Shown here: positions 63,971 to 64,000 of the stretch, piece by piece
Layout of the letters: every line of letters begins with the position of its first letter
Position numbering within the stretch: position 1 is the first letter of the stretch
NCBI GenBank assembly: GCA_029931535.1
Contig: JAQPZY010001549.1
Location: 2,999,001 to 3,063,000 of the forward strand
Direction: 5' to 3'
DNA length: 64,000 bases
DNA from: Margaritifera margaritifera
Lineage: Eukaryota > Mollusca > Bivalvia > Unionida > Margaritiferidae
Position numbers and translations under genes: made by a program
The notes under the pieces: model-generated
What the model was told of the DNA's origin: nothing
Databases searched by the model: none
Seen by the model: only the letters and a program-made list of their open reading frames with translations

Positions 63971-64000
63971 AAAATTTGACCCTTGATCTGACTGGACAGA

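Larger units (their letters stand above)
60929..64000 (-). mobile_element. Gypsy element C, partial (runs off the window)
   Basis: Third copy, from LTR 3 into the integrase core at the window edge. It has more indels than B. Confidence 0.9.

Overview
The window looks like animal nuclear DNA. It has AT-rich intergenic sequence, microsatellites (GATA, AAT/ATT, ACAT, GT, AT), decayed non-LTR retrotransposons, LTR retrotransposons and a large virus-like Maverick/Polinton transposon. No single-copy host gene, tRNA or rRNA was recognised. The repeat style (ACAT/GATA microsatellites, short 'ataattccacc' and 'gatgaccata' tandem repeats) and the BIR cargo suggest a marine invertebrate, most likely a mollusc. 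That host call is an inference.

Layout. 1-4903: host sequence with a plus-strand LINE relic and simple repeats. 4910-24416: a structurally complete 19.5-kb Polinton with a perfect 6-bp target duplication (CAAGTA) and ~295-bp terminal inverted repeats (TIRs). 24423-41850: AT-rich host sequence with LINE relics on the minus strand, tandem repeats and a decayed element-derived ORF carrying an EEVDTR motif. ~41840-48400: heavily decayed, rearranged remains of related Polintons. ~49090-50950: another minus-strand LINE relic. 50995-64000: three head-to-tail copies (the third cut by the window edge) of a minus-strand Ty3/gypsy element that share LTRs.

The main Polinton carries the family core: protein-primed DNA polymerase B, chromodomain integrase, packaging ATPase, adenovirus-type protease, major and minor capsid proteins and small conserved virion or membrane proteins. 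It also carries three tandem BIR (IAP-like) genes, a repeat protein with F-box-like motifs, a zinc-knuckle gene on the opposite strand, and three short genes near the ends. Many core genes are broken: polymerase, integrase, both capsid genes and others carry frameshifts or stops, and the protease has Arg where the catalytic Cys should be. The copy is therefore probably not autonomous. Several frameshifts lie in homopolymers and could be assembly errors.

The most unusual signal is that the three end-proximal Polinton genes terminate in what look like metazoan replication-dependent histone 3' ends: a GGTCCTTTTGAGGACC-type stem-loop followed by ACC and a purine-rich element, in one case exactly CAAGAAAGA, the sea-urchin-type U7 target. 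The same arrangement recurs in the decayed relatives at 42561 and 45873. The two right-end genes also share a matched promoter cassette. Together this suggests S-phase-coupled, poly(A)-independent expression of some Polinton genes. I know of no description of this, but could not search. Second in interest are the tandem BIR genes with an F-box-like neighbour, and the gypsy array whose pol order is protease-integrase-RT-RNase H (integrase before RT), as in Gmr1-like elements.
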